Assembly (NCBI GenBank): GCA_964019695.1
Contig: OZ026530.1
Location: 36,318,835-36,382,834, forward strand
Direction: 5' to 3'
Length of the DNA stretch: 64,000 nucleotides
Origin: Loripinus fragilis
Taxonomy: Eukaryota > Mollusca > Bivalvia > Lucinida > Lucinidae
Position 1 is the stretch's first letter. Each line of letters starts with the position of its first letter. Under the pieces are notes generated by a model that was given only the letters and a program-made list of their open reading frames with translations, searched no databases and was not told where the DNA came from. Shown here piece after piece: positions 23,474 through 34,414 of this stretch. Made by a program: the position numbers and the translations under genes.

Positions 23474-25088
23474 AATGAGGATAGCATCTATAAATGTAAA
23501 TGGACTAAACAATAAGTAAAAAAAACAGCAATAAGCCTTTTAAACCAAAACAACTTAGACATAATATGCTTACAAGAAACTCACAAAATATCTACGAAAA
23601 ACTTTAATCAAATAAAAAAAGAAAGAAGTACTTTTTGGATTTATCGCAACACCAACAGGACCACCGTGGCACTACCGTGGAGTGGCTATCCTCATTGGGA
23701 GAAAACTACAACAATATCAAAAAAACAAAACATTACAATAGATAAACTTACCTTAAATATAGAGTAATACATATAAGCATATTAGCAGAGAAAAAAAATC
23801 ATGTTATAAATGTATATGCTCCAGTAGCCAATATTGTACATAAATAATTGAAAAATGAACCCACTATTTTCTTAGGAGATTTAAAGGGGACAGCAACCCT
23901 AATAATAAGTATGTTTTATCAGAAAGAGCTCTGTAAACCATGAATTTTGATACAAATATCATCAAAATCGGTTGAAAAATGGGCAAGTTATGGGCATTTA
24001 AAGAATTCAATATGGCCAACCTTTAGCCGCCATTTTGAATATTTAATTAGTTTTCAGAATTTTTTCAACTGCTTGATTTTTAGTTATCACTACTATCCCA
24101 TCATCTGTGTTTCAGTAGATGTGTAGCTTTATACATAAGGAAAATGTGTCATTAAAGGTAAATGCAAATAATCCATTGGCTTGTCTTTTATTTTGATTAC
24201 GCATATTTAATTAGGCTGAGTGACGTCACTAAGCCTACACTATGGCCGCTTCCATTACAGTCCATTTGCAAATATTCAAACGCCCACAACTTCCTTATTT
24301 TTCAACCGATTTAGATGAAACTGGTATCAAAATTCATGGTTTATTAATATCTTTCATATAAAAGATAGTAATAATCAGGGTTGCCGTCCCCTTTAACTAT
24401 GTAGAACATGAACAAGATAGAAGTAGAGGTTTAAGCTATGATAATAAAATTTAAAAATATTTAGTCCACTAAACTCAAATTTAATTGACACATACAAGAG
24501 CATTTATAATCAAGCAAATTTCACCCATCAGAGTAGCCGCATTGATAGAATTTATATACCCCAAATATACTATCCCAAGATTCTAAAAATACACATCAAA
24601 ATAGAGCATTTCCAACCATTAACTAGTACTTTTAAAAATCAACCTTGATAAATTTAAACCTTGAAGAGATACTACTGGGAACTAAATAATACTTTATTAA
24701 TAAATGAACAATATAAAATTGAAAGCACCACACTGATTTAAGAATATAATGAAGCTAAAATTTTAAATAAACCACATGAAAACTGGGAAAACTTTAAAAA
24801 GAAAGTACAGAAAACGTCACAAAACATAGGCAGTACTATTGTAGCAAGAAGAAAAAAAGGAACAAGAAATTTGTTAAACTATAAAAAATCAAAAATTTCC
24901 AGATGAAATTTTAGTAAAACATAAAGAAAGGGAAAAAAATTAAAGATATTCAAAACTTAGGGAATCTAATCAGAGTTAAAAACAATACTCTAAGCGAAAT
25001 TTACTCAGAAGGGATACATAATTGACAGGAAAGAAGAATTCCATAAAGGAATATCAAAGTTCATTTTTAAAATAAAAAGTAATACATA
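23474..25088 (+). pseudogene. LINE AP-endonuclease and linker remnant
   Basis: From the ATG at 23474 the translation reads MRIASINVNGLNNK, then after stops ICLQETH-like sequence and WSGVAILIGRKL, hallmarks of the N-terminal exonuclease-endonuclease-phosphatase domain that nicks target DNA during LINE insertion. After the MITE at 23885-24392 it resumes (DRSRGLSYDN; FTHQSSRIDRIYIPK in mixed frames), then YWELNNTLLINEQY at about 24668 and a basic linker. Several in-frame stops and frameshifts are present. The gene breaks off at the fold-back element at 25089. Confidence 0.85.
23885..24392. mobile_element. TTAA-flanked MITE (piggyBac-like)
   Basis: 508 bp between TTAA at 23881-23884 and TTAA at 24393-24396. 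Termini are aggggacagcaaccctaa and its near-complement agggttgccgtcccct; imperfect inverted arms reach about 115 bp (including accatgaattttgataca / tatcaaaattcatggt and cggttgaaaaat). TTAA target duplications are typical of piggyBac elements. No transposase. It splits the LINE endonuclease remnant cleanly. Confidence 0.93.
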
Positions 25089-26636
25089 TACAGCTGCTTT
25101 CCAAAATATTTATAGATAGCGATTTTTGTCATAATTATTTACATACCCTATACTTGTTTGCGTGTTTGTTGTAAACATATGCTTTGTTTGATGTATGATT
25201 TTTTTTCTGCCAATACACGAACGGTACATCTAGTTATAGTGAGTAACAATATTGATTGTTCTTTGAGATTTTTTGTATCAAGTTTTTACTTCTGAAAAAG
25301 TTGATTATATTTTAAGCAAATCAAAGTTGCTTATCAAAACTCTATTTCAAATTAAGGGCTAATAAGGAGAGCAGCAAAGAACACTGTGGTGGTCATCTAT
25401 AATGTCATGTGTACCAAGCATTGTGAATATACTTTTAGAATTGAAGCTATCGAGTGTATCAACAATGAATCACTTGATTGACTTGGGTGTATGTGCACTA
25501 GCGAGTTGTACAAATTTATAACTTAACAAAATAACTTTAAAAAGATATTTTCAGCGCATTTTTTGATGTTAAAAATTGGTGCTACATAGTAAGTGCCCTT
25601 TATTAGGAGAAAGACCAAAAGGAAAGTACTGCCAAACAGTTAGAATGGACCAAGTGAGTTTGAAATTGTATTAAGATTGGGAAATATCATCTTTAAAGAT
25701 GAATCCACACTCCAAACCTATTTTCATCGCAAACCCAGAATGTCTGGTATCTGAAACACGAAAATGTTTATCCACATTACATTGATTGGTGTGTAAAAAC
25801 CACTGGAAGTCGTAGATAAGGGGGCTATCTCATGACATACTGCTGATGGTTTCATTTACAAGCTTAAGTTGGGCGACCCCTTTAAAAGTCATGAGATAGC
25901 TCTATATCTACAACTTCCAGAGGATTTTTTACACACCAATCAATGTAATGTTGATACACATTTTCGTGTTACAGATACCAGACATTCTGTGTTTGCGATG
26001 AGATTAGTTTTGGAGTGTGGATTCATCTTAAAAGATGACATTTCCCAATCTTAATGCAATTTCAAACCCACTTGGTCCATTCTAACTGTTTGGCAGTACT
26101 TTCCTTTTGGTCTTTCTCCTAATAAAGGGCACTTACTATGTAGCACCAATTTTTAACATCAAAAAATGCGCTGAAAATATCTTTTAAAAGTCATTTTGTT
26201 AAGTTATAAAATTTGTAAAACCCGCTAGTGAACATACCCCCAAGTCAATCAAGTGATTCATTGTTGATACACTCGATAGCTTCAATTCCCAAAGTATATT
26301 CACAATGCTTGGTACATATGACATTATAGATGACCACCACAGTGTTCTTTGCTGCTCTCCTTATTAGCCCTTAATTTGAAATAGAGCTTTGATAAGCAAC
26401 TTTGATTTACTAAAAATATGTACAACTTTTTCAGAAGTTAAAACTTGATAAAAAAAATCTCCAAGAACAATCAATATTGTTACTCACTATAACTAGATAT
26501 AACGCTCGTGTAGTGGCAGAAAAAAATCATACATCAAACAAAGCATATGTTTATAACAAACACGCAAACAAGTATAGGGTATGTAAATAAATATGACACA
26601 AATCGCTATCTATAAAAAAATTGGAAAGCAGTTGTA
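25089..26636. mobile_element. Fold-back element, copy 2
   Basis: 1.55-kb near-complete palindrome: left arm about 25089-25858, right arm about 25887-26636, with a loop of roughly 30-50 bp around 25860-25885 (cttaagttgggcgacccctt). Ends are tacagctgctttcc and ggaaagcagttgta. It is the same family as 18454-20018 (identical outer ends; shared gaattgaagctatcgagtgt and caatgaatcacttgattgac) but keeps the ~190 bp missing from that copy's right arm. It interrupts the LINE between the linker and the RT domain. Non-coding. Confidence 0.95.
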
Positions 26637-27400
26637 GAATATACTGGAAAACAAGACATATTAAATGAAATACAAAAAAATCTACCAAGACCTTTATCAA
26701 TCACAAAACATGCCTTACAAAATATATACCCCCCAACCTTAAATGAAATGCCAAAAGAAAAGATAGGACCTTATAAAAGATAAAGAAATAGATGAAGCAA
26801 TAAAATCCTTAAACTTAAACAAATCCCCAGGAATTGATGGTCTTACAGTATAATTCTACCAAAGTTTTAGCCCTCTCTTGACACCCATACTAGCAGAACG
26901 ATATAACATTTTTTTCAAGATAGTATACCAAAAATTTTAAACAAGGCATAATGACCTTAATCTTTAAAAACAAAGGCAGTCCCGATGAAATAACTTTATG
27001 CAATTGGGACCAGCTAAACATGCAACTATCAGACAAATTATTTAAACCAAACATAAAAGTCTATGGCATAATATATTGGGAAAATAAAATTAAGGATAAC
27101 TATGAACCAAAAATACAAAAATATAACAAAGAACACATAAATGGAACAAACAACACTTTAGCATACTTGAAAGAATTTAAATTTTGAAAACATATATTTT
27201 AGCTTATTACAATAATCTATGCTCTTTATTGAATTACCGCAGAATTACACAAAAATGATCAACTCAATAGTTTTTCATTTTCTTTGGAATAGGACAGGCA
27301 AAATAAAAAGAGAAACAATGTATCAAGACATTAAAAGGGGGGGGGGACGAAGTGTACAAACAAGAATCTATAACAATATTGTATGCGTGTGAAAGCAAAT
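26637..27400 (+). pseudogene. LINE reverse-transcriptase remnant
   Basis: Translation resumes after the fold-back element with TGKQDILNEIQKNLPRPLS and continues EIDEAIKSLNLNKSPGIDGLT, stop, FYQSFSPLLTPIL, the start of the RT fingers. A 78-codon ORF (26951-27187) begins MTLIFKNKGSPDEIT, but the palm with the catalytic YxDD box is deleted: the frame jumps to NKEHINGTNNTLAYL and then, after shifts, MINSIVFHFLWNRTGKIKRE, the FLW thumb motif near 27255-27315. It is cut off by a Tc1 derivative at 27402. Confidence 0.87.
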
Positions 27401-27401
27401 A

Positions 27402-28104
27402 TATACTAGGCCAAAAAAGCAACGCCGCATATAAAACATACATTGTATATGGGGGTCTTTCACCAACCCCTCGCAAACGATGTGTCACATTTTGAGCGCT
27501 GATTCTTGGATTATGAGTTCCTGGGGTTGTCCTTGCTATCACTGTCACCAGACGAAATTGATTCATCAAATTAAACCTACGTTTTTATCGATCTTAATGT
27601 CGCGTCTTTAGGCGATTACGTCATGAATGCGTACGGCCTGCCATTGTTTCAATTTGTCAGAAACGTTTCCTAAGACGTTCAATCATCCTTGCATGACATC
27701 GAAATTGTTGGGCTATCACCGATGGCGTCAGGTTAGCTTGTAACACTCTTATCGCCTTTTCGCGTTCAACAAGCGTCCGTTTTGGTATCGTAAATTAGCA
27801 ACGTTTAACTTCTTATTCTGAATTTTTAGAATGTTTTCAAGCAAATTGGATATTAGACTACGTAGTGGTTTCAGTAGTTATAACATGTGTAAATCTAAAT
27901 AAAATGAATGTGCACGTGAAAAACTTGATAATTAAAAGACAGCCAGTACGCTGGTTTGGGTTGACTGAGCCCAATAAAACGATGGGAATAATGTGTGGCA
28001 GGAATAGTAGCGAATCAGAGATAGCAGATGAAATTTTGTAACTCTCATTTAACACGTAATATGTTTAATCTTTATGTGCGGCGTTTCTTTTTTGGCCTAG
28101 TATA
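27402..28104 (-). mobile_element. Tc1/mariner deletion derivative
   Basis: About 700 bp with inverted termini tatactaggccaaaaaagca and cttttttggcctagtata, then cgccgca / tgcggcg, with TA at each side. The minus strand carries only the N-terminal half of a Tc1-like transposase. It truncates or interrupts the LINE remnant to its left. Confidence 0.92.
27430..27800 (-). pseudogene. N-terminal Tc1-like transposase remnant
   Basis: Reading down the minus strand from about 27783: LVEREKAIRVLQANLTPSVI, then AQQFRCHARMIERLRKRF, a helix-turn-helix of the Tc1 type, then stops, then an ORF beginning at 27569 with ARTTPGTHNPRISAQNVTHR and LRGVGERPP, the second DNA-binding subdomain. The catalytic DDE domain is absent. 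It differs from the element at 15714, so two Tc1-like families are present. Confidence 0.88.
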
Positions 28105-28110
28105 TATAAG

Positions 28111-28234
28111 TTATTTGCTTGGTGAAAATAATTACAATTTTCCCCCAGGGCGAAAAGAAAGCATTTTTCGGAAATATGCAGTGAACAGATACTGACACGT
28201 GTGAAAATATACATTCATAAAATGGGTCATGGGG
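28111..28234. repeat. Dispersed repeat, copy of 1047-1158 with inner inversion
   Basis: 28111-28146 is direct to 1047-1084, whereas 28160-28234 is the reverse complement of about 1082-1158. It starts right beside the Tc1 derivative's edge. Confidence 0.8.
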
Positions 28235-28534
28235 TCTTTTATCATTTTAGACTGGTATCATAGATAAAATTTGGCGAATATGTCTTTGTTGACACTCCTC
28301 AGAACGCACAGACTGCAACAGATTGCTCTGCCCTACATCTCTAGTAACAATTTGAATATACAGCAAAGGAGGTCTAGCTTCATGTACTCTGCTAATTTGA
28401 GGTACACATTTTAACCCAATTATGCCTAATCGGATTCCCCACTCTTAATAATTGGACCAGTCCATTTCCGTTTTTAAGTAACATTTCGCACAGTAAAAGT
28501 AAGTAAGGAGGCAAAGATCAGCTATCAATACAAT
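28235..28534. other. No gene recognised
   Basis: Contains a weak form of the common palindromic motif (cgcacagactgcaacagattgc near 28304). Nothing else is visible. Confidence 0.45.
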
Positions 28535-28535
28535 C

Positions 28536-28612
<77 letters not shown>

Positions 28613-28640
28613 TGTAAGTAAGTAAGTAAGTAAGTAAGTA
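28535..28640. repeat. (AAGT)n microsatellite
   Basis: About 26 tetranucleotide units with one aagt-to-atgt variant. The minus-strand translation is a repeated Tyr-Leu-Leu-Thr peptide, not a gene. Confidence 0.98.
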
Positions 28641-28718
28641 GGCAAAGGTTCTTGGGTGATATGTTTCATTTTTATTGGAATTGTAATAGAACATTTTGTA
28701 AGTAAACAGTGGAGAAAC

Positions 28719-28749
28719 TGACCAGACGCCGCGATTTGCGGCGTCTGGT
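28719..28749. repeat. GC-rich hairpin
   Basis: Arms gaccagacgccgc and gcggcgtctggtc around gatt, perfect over 13 bp. Confidence 0.9.
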
Positions 28750-28839
28750 CTGGTTCTGCACGATTTGCCGATGCTTCATAGCAAAGGACGCTAGGCTTAT
28801 ATGGGTTACGTCTGTGGTCCAACAGCTCAACTCGTTTTT

Positions 28840-28925
28840 AAGGGGGGTGGGGCGGAGGGGGATCCAAAACCATAAAAAGTGGATAATTTAAATGGCGTTT
28901 CGCTGGCGGACGGATAATGACCAAC
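28840..28925. mobile_element. GGATCC-ended MITE fragment
   Basis: Contains ggagggggatccaaaacc and taaatggcgtttcgctggcgg, parts of the GGATCC-ended family and of its GGCCCGCC palindrome. Truncated at both sides. Confidence 0.55.
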
Positions 28926-29093
28926 ATTAAATGCTTGGTTTAAACATATTTTATTTGATCAATCACTTTTACATAGGTACAATATCAAAGAAGTAGGAAC
29001 TGACAGTAAGCCGTAAGGCTTATTTTGGTCATTTCCTAATACAGTTTGATTTTACAATATTTGAGAATGGCATGCGTAGTCTAAACACATTTA

Positions 29094-29214
<121 letters not shown>

Positions 29215-29729
29215 TGCTCCTTTTCTAGCAGGCACTTAAGTGAACTGAATCAAAAACGTCGTGATAACGCCAATGTCACGTGATAGTGCCTCATCGACGC
29301 TAACTCGGCGCTGTTGCTTCATTACTTTTTTTTTCGTTATTCGTTGGCTTCAAGTGCCTGCAAGTCTATAAATATAATCGAAAAACAATAGCAATTCATC
29401 AAGTGATGCAGCCCACGTTACTATAGCACATATTGCATATGGGGTCCATTTTTACAAATGATTTCAGCTGGCATCTGGAAGGTTGGTGCTTTGTACCAAT
29501 TCACCAGAACCATCTTATCATGCATGTAAAATGTTATGTAGCAGACAATGTTACAGATAAATTCCAGACATTTTCCCATGCATGCACAAGATTCACCCAG
29601 AGCATATGCGATAAGTACCACTGTCCCGTTGGCTGACCAATCTGTAACATATATAAACATATTATATAAAGAATGACTGGACTCCTATCGTTGTAGGCAT
29701 GTTAGATGTGGGAAGTACATTATGCAAGT
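29215..29729. other. Unassigned sequence, possibly LINE 3' UTR at its right side
   Basis: Short overlapping ORFs on both strands (29421-29660) are unrecognised. The right-hand ~90 bp lies directly downstream of the LINE stop codon on the minus strand and may be its 3' untranslated region, but I could not locate an end or poly(A) tail. Confidence 0.4.
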
Positions 29730-31830
29730 TTAAATGAATCTGCCTGACGTAATAATAAAATCTTGAACTTGCAAGAAGAGTGATTGGTTATCTTGCTCTG
29801 TTGCGTTTTCTTTTCCAAATAGAAGTTCCCTAGCTGTGAAATTTTCAAGATTGTCAGGCAAATATAGTTGCCTAGCATTCGTGAAAATTGGACAGGTAAA
29901 AAAGAAATGAGTTGCACTTTCGAAGCCACCACACTGACACGATGGACTGGGGACAATATGTTTCCTAGACAAATCAGAGTTTAGGGAGCTGCACTCTAGT
30001 CTTAACCTAGCGTGGAGAATTTGTCCTTTGCGTGAGCCAGCGTTGTAAAATTTAGGGGGTGCATTTAAATTTCTGTTCAGTTTGTACTTGAAGGATGCAA
30101 CAGAAGGTGCGTTTCGTATATCATGCGGTAGATCGTTCCATGCTCGAATTGATGAAGGAAAGAATGAGTTTAGAAAGAGGTAAGAATGGGCTTTATAGTT
30201 TTGAATGTCAGAATTTCGGAGGTTATAGGTAGTAGTTTCTTGAACAAGGGGAGGTACAAGCTCTGAGAGGTAATCAGGTGCAAGACCATGGAGGATTTTG
30301 TAAAGAAGTACAAGTTTGTGTTTGTTTCGGCGACTTTGGAGAGTCTCCCATCCCAAGTCAGTAAGGAGTTTCTCGATGCTGCAGAGTTTGGTGGCACCTA
30401 CGATTATTCTAGCAGCCTCAGTATGGATTGCTTCCAACTGTTTCTTTGAATCAGGAGAGCAGTTGTCCCATACTGAGTCACTATACTCAAGTAGGGGACG
30501 TATGTAAGATATATATATTTTCTCTAGTGATTTCCTGCTGACCCTGAACTAGAGAGCCCTTAAGAAATTAAGTCTTGTCCATGCTTTTTCTGATATAGTG
30601 TTGACGTGGTCAGTCCATGTGCATGTGCTAGAGAAAGTGAGACCTAAGTGCTTGTGACGTGTTGTTTCTTCAATGATGGTGCCATTCATAAAAAGAGACG
30701 GGTGATGTACAGGATTGGATTTTCGAGAAAAGATCATAGATAAAGTTTTGCTGGCATTGAATGTCACCAGCCAGGCGTTCGCCCATTGTTAGATGGTTTG
30801 CAAATCAGCATTAAGAATCCTGGCAGCGTCCTCTGGGAGGTCTACAATAATGTATAAACCGATATCGTCGGCAAACAGACGAATAGAGCCACCAATATGT
30901 TTGACAATGTCGTTAATAAAAATCAGAAAGAGCAAAGGACCAAGGATAGATCCTTGTGGGACTCAAGCTAATACTTCGACCCATTTTGAAAATTTACCAT
31001 TGAATACTACTCGCTGTTTGCGTCCTGAAAGATAGCTGGAAAACCAGGCAAGAACCTTCTCTGAGCAACCTATGCCTCGCAGTTTATGAAGTAGTCCTTT
31101 ATGCCAGACCCGGTCAAAGGCTTTACTAATATCGCAGAAAACAGTTCGAACTTCTTTGCCATTATCTACCGCTTCACAGAACATGTGGTATGTATGGAGA
31201 AGCTGGCAAGTGGTAGAATCACCAGGAACAAAGCCTGATTGAAGAGGAGTTAAGATTTGGTTAGAGACAATATAGTTATAAAGATATTTATGGATACATC
31301 GTTCCATTACTTTTCCAGCTTGGCATAAAAGAGATATAGGTCTGTAGTTAATAGGAAGAGATTTTTCATCCTTTTTAAAATTAGGCGAAACATTGGCTTC
31401 TTTCCAAGAGTTTGGGAAGTATCCCTGTTCGAGGGAACGGTTGAATACAATGGAGTATGGTAAGGCAAGAACATTTGCTCCTTCTTTTAGAAGGCGGGGG
31501 CTGATAAGATCAGGTCCAAAGGCTTTAGAAACATTAAGGTGCTGTAGAACGTCCTCGACATCTTGTCTAGAGATTGTAATAGATTCTAGGGTATAAGGGG
31601 ATGGTTCAAGATAGGGAAGAGCTTTATTAGAATCATCTACCTGGGTTTGAGAGGCAAAATAATGGTTGAGCATTTCCACCTTTTGTTGATCACTTTCCGC
31701 AAACTCATTATTCATTTTAAGAGTAGGAATGGCATTAGAAGATTTTTTTAGATTAAGGACTTGTTTAGAAGTTTTCCAAAATAATTTTGGATCATGAATG
31801 CTTGCTTGGTAGCTTTGTGATCCGGACCAG
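29730..31830 (-). pseudogene. 5'-truncated non-LTR retrotransposon reverse transcriptase
   Basis: One continuous minus-strand frame of about 700 codons. In order: HDPKLFWKTSK near 31800; RT domain with [48 protein letters not shown] and the catalytic FADD box ([11 protein letters not shown] near 30880); thumb region; and a C-terminal Cys/His module CQCG-ESATHFFFTCPIF at about 29900-29960. RT copies the element RNA at a nicked target. Only three nonsense codons break the frame: TGA at 30963-30965, TAA at 30789-30791 and TAG at 30549-30551. The 5' end (endonuclease) is missing from about 31840. Jockey/CR1-like superfamily is my best guess. Few lesions suggest a recent insertion. Confidence 0.93.
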
Positions 31831-31839
31831 TATTACTAA

Positions 31840-32480
31840 TAGAAGAGCAGGAAGTGACAATGTTAATGCACATCCAGATACAAGCATAAAACTTGGTAGA
31901 AATGTTCATTAGCATGAGTTATTGGAATTTTTCTCGTTAACCAATCAAAATTGGTCAATTTTCAAGATGGAGGCGCTAAAATCCAAGATGGCCGCCACAA
32001 TAAACGTTAAATCATAAAATGAAGATTTTACATCATACAAAGAAATAAAATAGCATTTAAAATGGTATTATTGGATGAAATACATCATAAAAGGGTAAAG
32101 ATTTTCTTGAAATTAGCAAATTTTATTTAAGAATAAGGGTTAAGTGGGGCCAAAATGGGTGAAAATTAAGCAAAATTGACTTAAAATGCAGTGTTGCCAT
32201 CAAACAATGGTAGAGATGCAACTAGATGTCAATTTTCTTTTCTGAGCTACACTCCTACTATAAAATATGAATTAGTTTTATCTATTATAATTATTGTAGG
32301 GAAGATATAATGGTCAGATAGTATAAATGGGGGTCATTAGGGTAAAGTGCAAATAAATTTAATAAAATTTTCTTTTTTCTGAACTGCCATATCTTCCAAG
32401 TAAAACACGATTGTAATACTGGACAATGCATACTGTTTGGTATGATGTATTTTGTATTTATGATATGGCTTAAAGGAATA
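31840..32480 (-). repeat. Dispersed repeat, copy of 36927-37800
   Basis: As reverse complement this matches 36927-37800 block by block: aaacagtatgcattgtccag, ggcaacactgcattttaagt, aataataccattttaaatgc, tttgtatgatgtaaaa, gcggccatcttggattttag and ctcatgctaatgaacattt. The 3' edge in this orientation abuts the truncated LINE. No coding capacity; the class is unknown. Confidence 0.85.
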
Positions 32481-32908
32481 TAGTGTGGTTCCTGTTCCCT
32501 TACCTACTCTATCATAAACATCAAAATGGCCTTAGGGGAAAAAACTAAAACAGGCATATTGAAAATTTTGAATCGGTTCCTGCGTTAAACGTTACTCAAT
32601 AAAATAAAATCCTGAACTTACTACCATAAAAAGGTTTTGTGTTTAAACTAGTGTAGTTACTTCATTTAATCATCTTTATAATTCATCAAAGTGTGTTCAC
32701 TCAGACTCAATATGCACTATTCACAGTAGAATAGTATAGGTCATCATCATGTTTTAATATTATGTCCTAATTTAATGTTAGAGCCTACTGTAACATGCAT
32801 GTTGTTTATCTGTTTCATATTTTGTTTACTTAGTTTCTGCTGACTCAGATATTGGAGATATTGATGGTAAATAAGTTGTTGTAAACAAGGTGTTTATTTG
32901 GTTTTAAG
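32481..32908. other. No gene recognised
   Basis: AT-rich sequence between the dispersed repeat and the heat-shock-type motif cluster. No repeat partner is seen in the window. Confidence 0.4.
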
Positions 32909-33160
32909 ATTTTTCTAGAATGATGACTAATCACCTAGAAATCAAAAATGCATTGTCATGGAAGTTTCCAGAAAAGTCGGGAGCTTTCTAGAATTTTCTT
33001 TTCCATGCCAATAGAAGCTTTGAGTAGGTCCTGGAAATTAGTGGAATCTTCCAGGAGAATGTAGAACTTTCCAGAACCCATGTATTGATTTATAAATATA
33101 GCATATAAAATCATAGTTCTTTCCTGACTATTCCGGAGCTTTCTTAACGAGTATATATAA
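32909..33160 (+). promoter_or_regulatory. Heat-shock-element cluster followed by TATA box
   Basis: Alternating GAA/TTC units at exact 5-bp spacing occur three times as full trimers: GAAgtTTCcaGAA at 32961-32973, TTCtaGAAttTTC at 32986-32998 and GAActTTCcaGAA at 33064-33076. Near-perfect ones are GAAtcTTCcaGGA at 33044-33056 and TTCcgGAGctTTC at 33131-33143; a TTCtaGAA dimer lies near 32912. Eight bases after the last comes gtatatataag (33151-33161), a TATA-like box on the plus strand. This is the layout of an HSF1-driven promoter. No recognisable coding sequence follows within 1 kb. Function is inference; the motif geometry is directly seen. Confidence 0.6.
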
Positions 33161-34414
33161 GAGTCAATTTTCATAAGGGCATCTTTGAAATAATTGCACC
33201 ATTTAAAAGTCTAAACCCTTTGTGCTGGAATTATATATTGGAATACCTAGTGTTTAACTTATTTATTCTGGATTACTTTGGATTATTCAGTTTTGGATTC
33301 AGATTTAGTGTTCATTTTGATTTAACTTCAAAATCTGGGGATCAGAAACTGCTAAACGACTTGTGTTTATAAATACTCTGAGGGACAGTTTGGACATACA
33401 AGGTATTGTAAATTAGACTTTCTTTGATTGTATAACCATTTTCTATTGCTTATTGTAAATGATAATTTTGTTTTTAATGAATTTTGTTAAATTTTAAAAG
33501 TGCTTTTTGCTGACTTTCCAAATCGCAAATTTTGGTTTCCTGAATTCTTTTCTAGGTACGTCTGGCACGTAACACTACCTACCTACCCTTTTTGTGGCAC
33601 GGAAAAGGAAACACACATGTATTCCTTAAGGTCTATCATTAATTGAGATAATAAAAAAATGATAATAATAACGAGACAAGTATTATTATGTGAAAGCGAT
33701 AAGAATAGAAAAAAAAATAAAGCATAATTATAAGAAGCTCATAAGTCAATATTTGACTTCAAAACAAACGCTGTAGATGGATTTGCTTCTTCTTAGCTAG
33801 CTTGTCCACTATAGTCCATGCTCAATACGAGTAGGGTGACGAAACAGATTTACAGTTAGAGGTATGAAAGAAGAAACCTTTTAATTTGTCCAATGAGGTG
33901 AATAAAGTACCATAATGTCACCAACTACGTAACTCTACTCTTATCGAGCTGGAGTCTACCTGTTTCCAAGTCAACAGTGATATCTCGCTTATATTGCAAA
34001 CATGTTCACTGCATACCAGGAAAGACTGATGCCACTTCGTGTGCAAGCCATGTTTTTGTGACACTAGAGGCAATAATACATGACTCTTCAGTCTCAGATG
34101 GTGCTATAACTGCATCTGATCAATTTGGAGGCGGCAAGGCAGATATGCCAGACTATAATTGCAGTGCTCAATGTTTTGAGACATGGTATGCAGTCCATCT
34201 TACTACATGAAAAAAACACCAGCGTCTAGATTATAAGTTACAATGACATATTCAAGGTACCGAATTTTTCTTGTTCTGACAGAGACAGGTTTCAAAGGAA
34301 GAATGCTTTGATTACCAGTGCAATGGGTTCTTTAAAAGTATGCTTGAAGTATGCTGGCTTTATATTCACACACTCCTCTTGTGGTGGTGGAACATTCTTC
34401 ATGGATGATTCCTA
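33161..34414. other. Unassigned; region downstream of the promoter-like cluster
   Basis: If the TATA at 33151 is used, transcripts would start near 33180-33190. The first ORF of note is 77 codons at 33977-34210, unrecognised. Short internal repetition (ttggatta) occurs at 33277-33300. No polyadenylation or splice structure can be assigned with confidence. Confidence 0.35.

Larger units (their letters stand above)
22280..27401 (+). mobile_element. L1-like non-LTR retrotransposon, decayed and multiply interrupted
   Basis: Order on the plus strand: two 610-bp 5' monomers, an AP-endonuclease remnant starting at 23474, a linker, a reverse-transcriptase remnant from 26637 and a thumb-region remnant to about 27350. 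Three younger elements interrupt or cut it: a TTAA-flanked MITE (23885-24392), a fold-back element (25089-26636) and a Tc1 derivative at 27402. The protein similarity (N-terminal endonuclease, FLW-type thumb motif) fits the L1/Tx1-like group; the exact clade is uncertain. Many stops and deletions make it inactive. Confidence 0.88.

Noticed and set aside
28445..28822. 125-codon minus-strand ORF with Tyr-Leu-Leu-Thr repeats
   Set aside because: Produced by the AAGT microsatellite; the flanking residues have no recognisable domain.
33977..34210. 77-codon ORF downstream of the heat-shock-type cluster as its gene
   Set aside because: Eight hundred bases away, no recognisable motif, no supported transcript structure.
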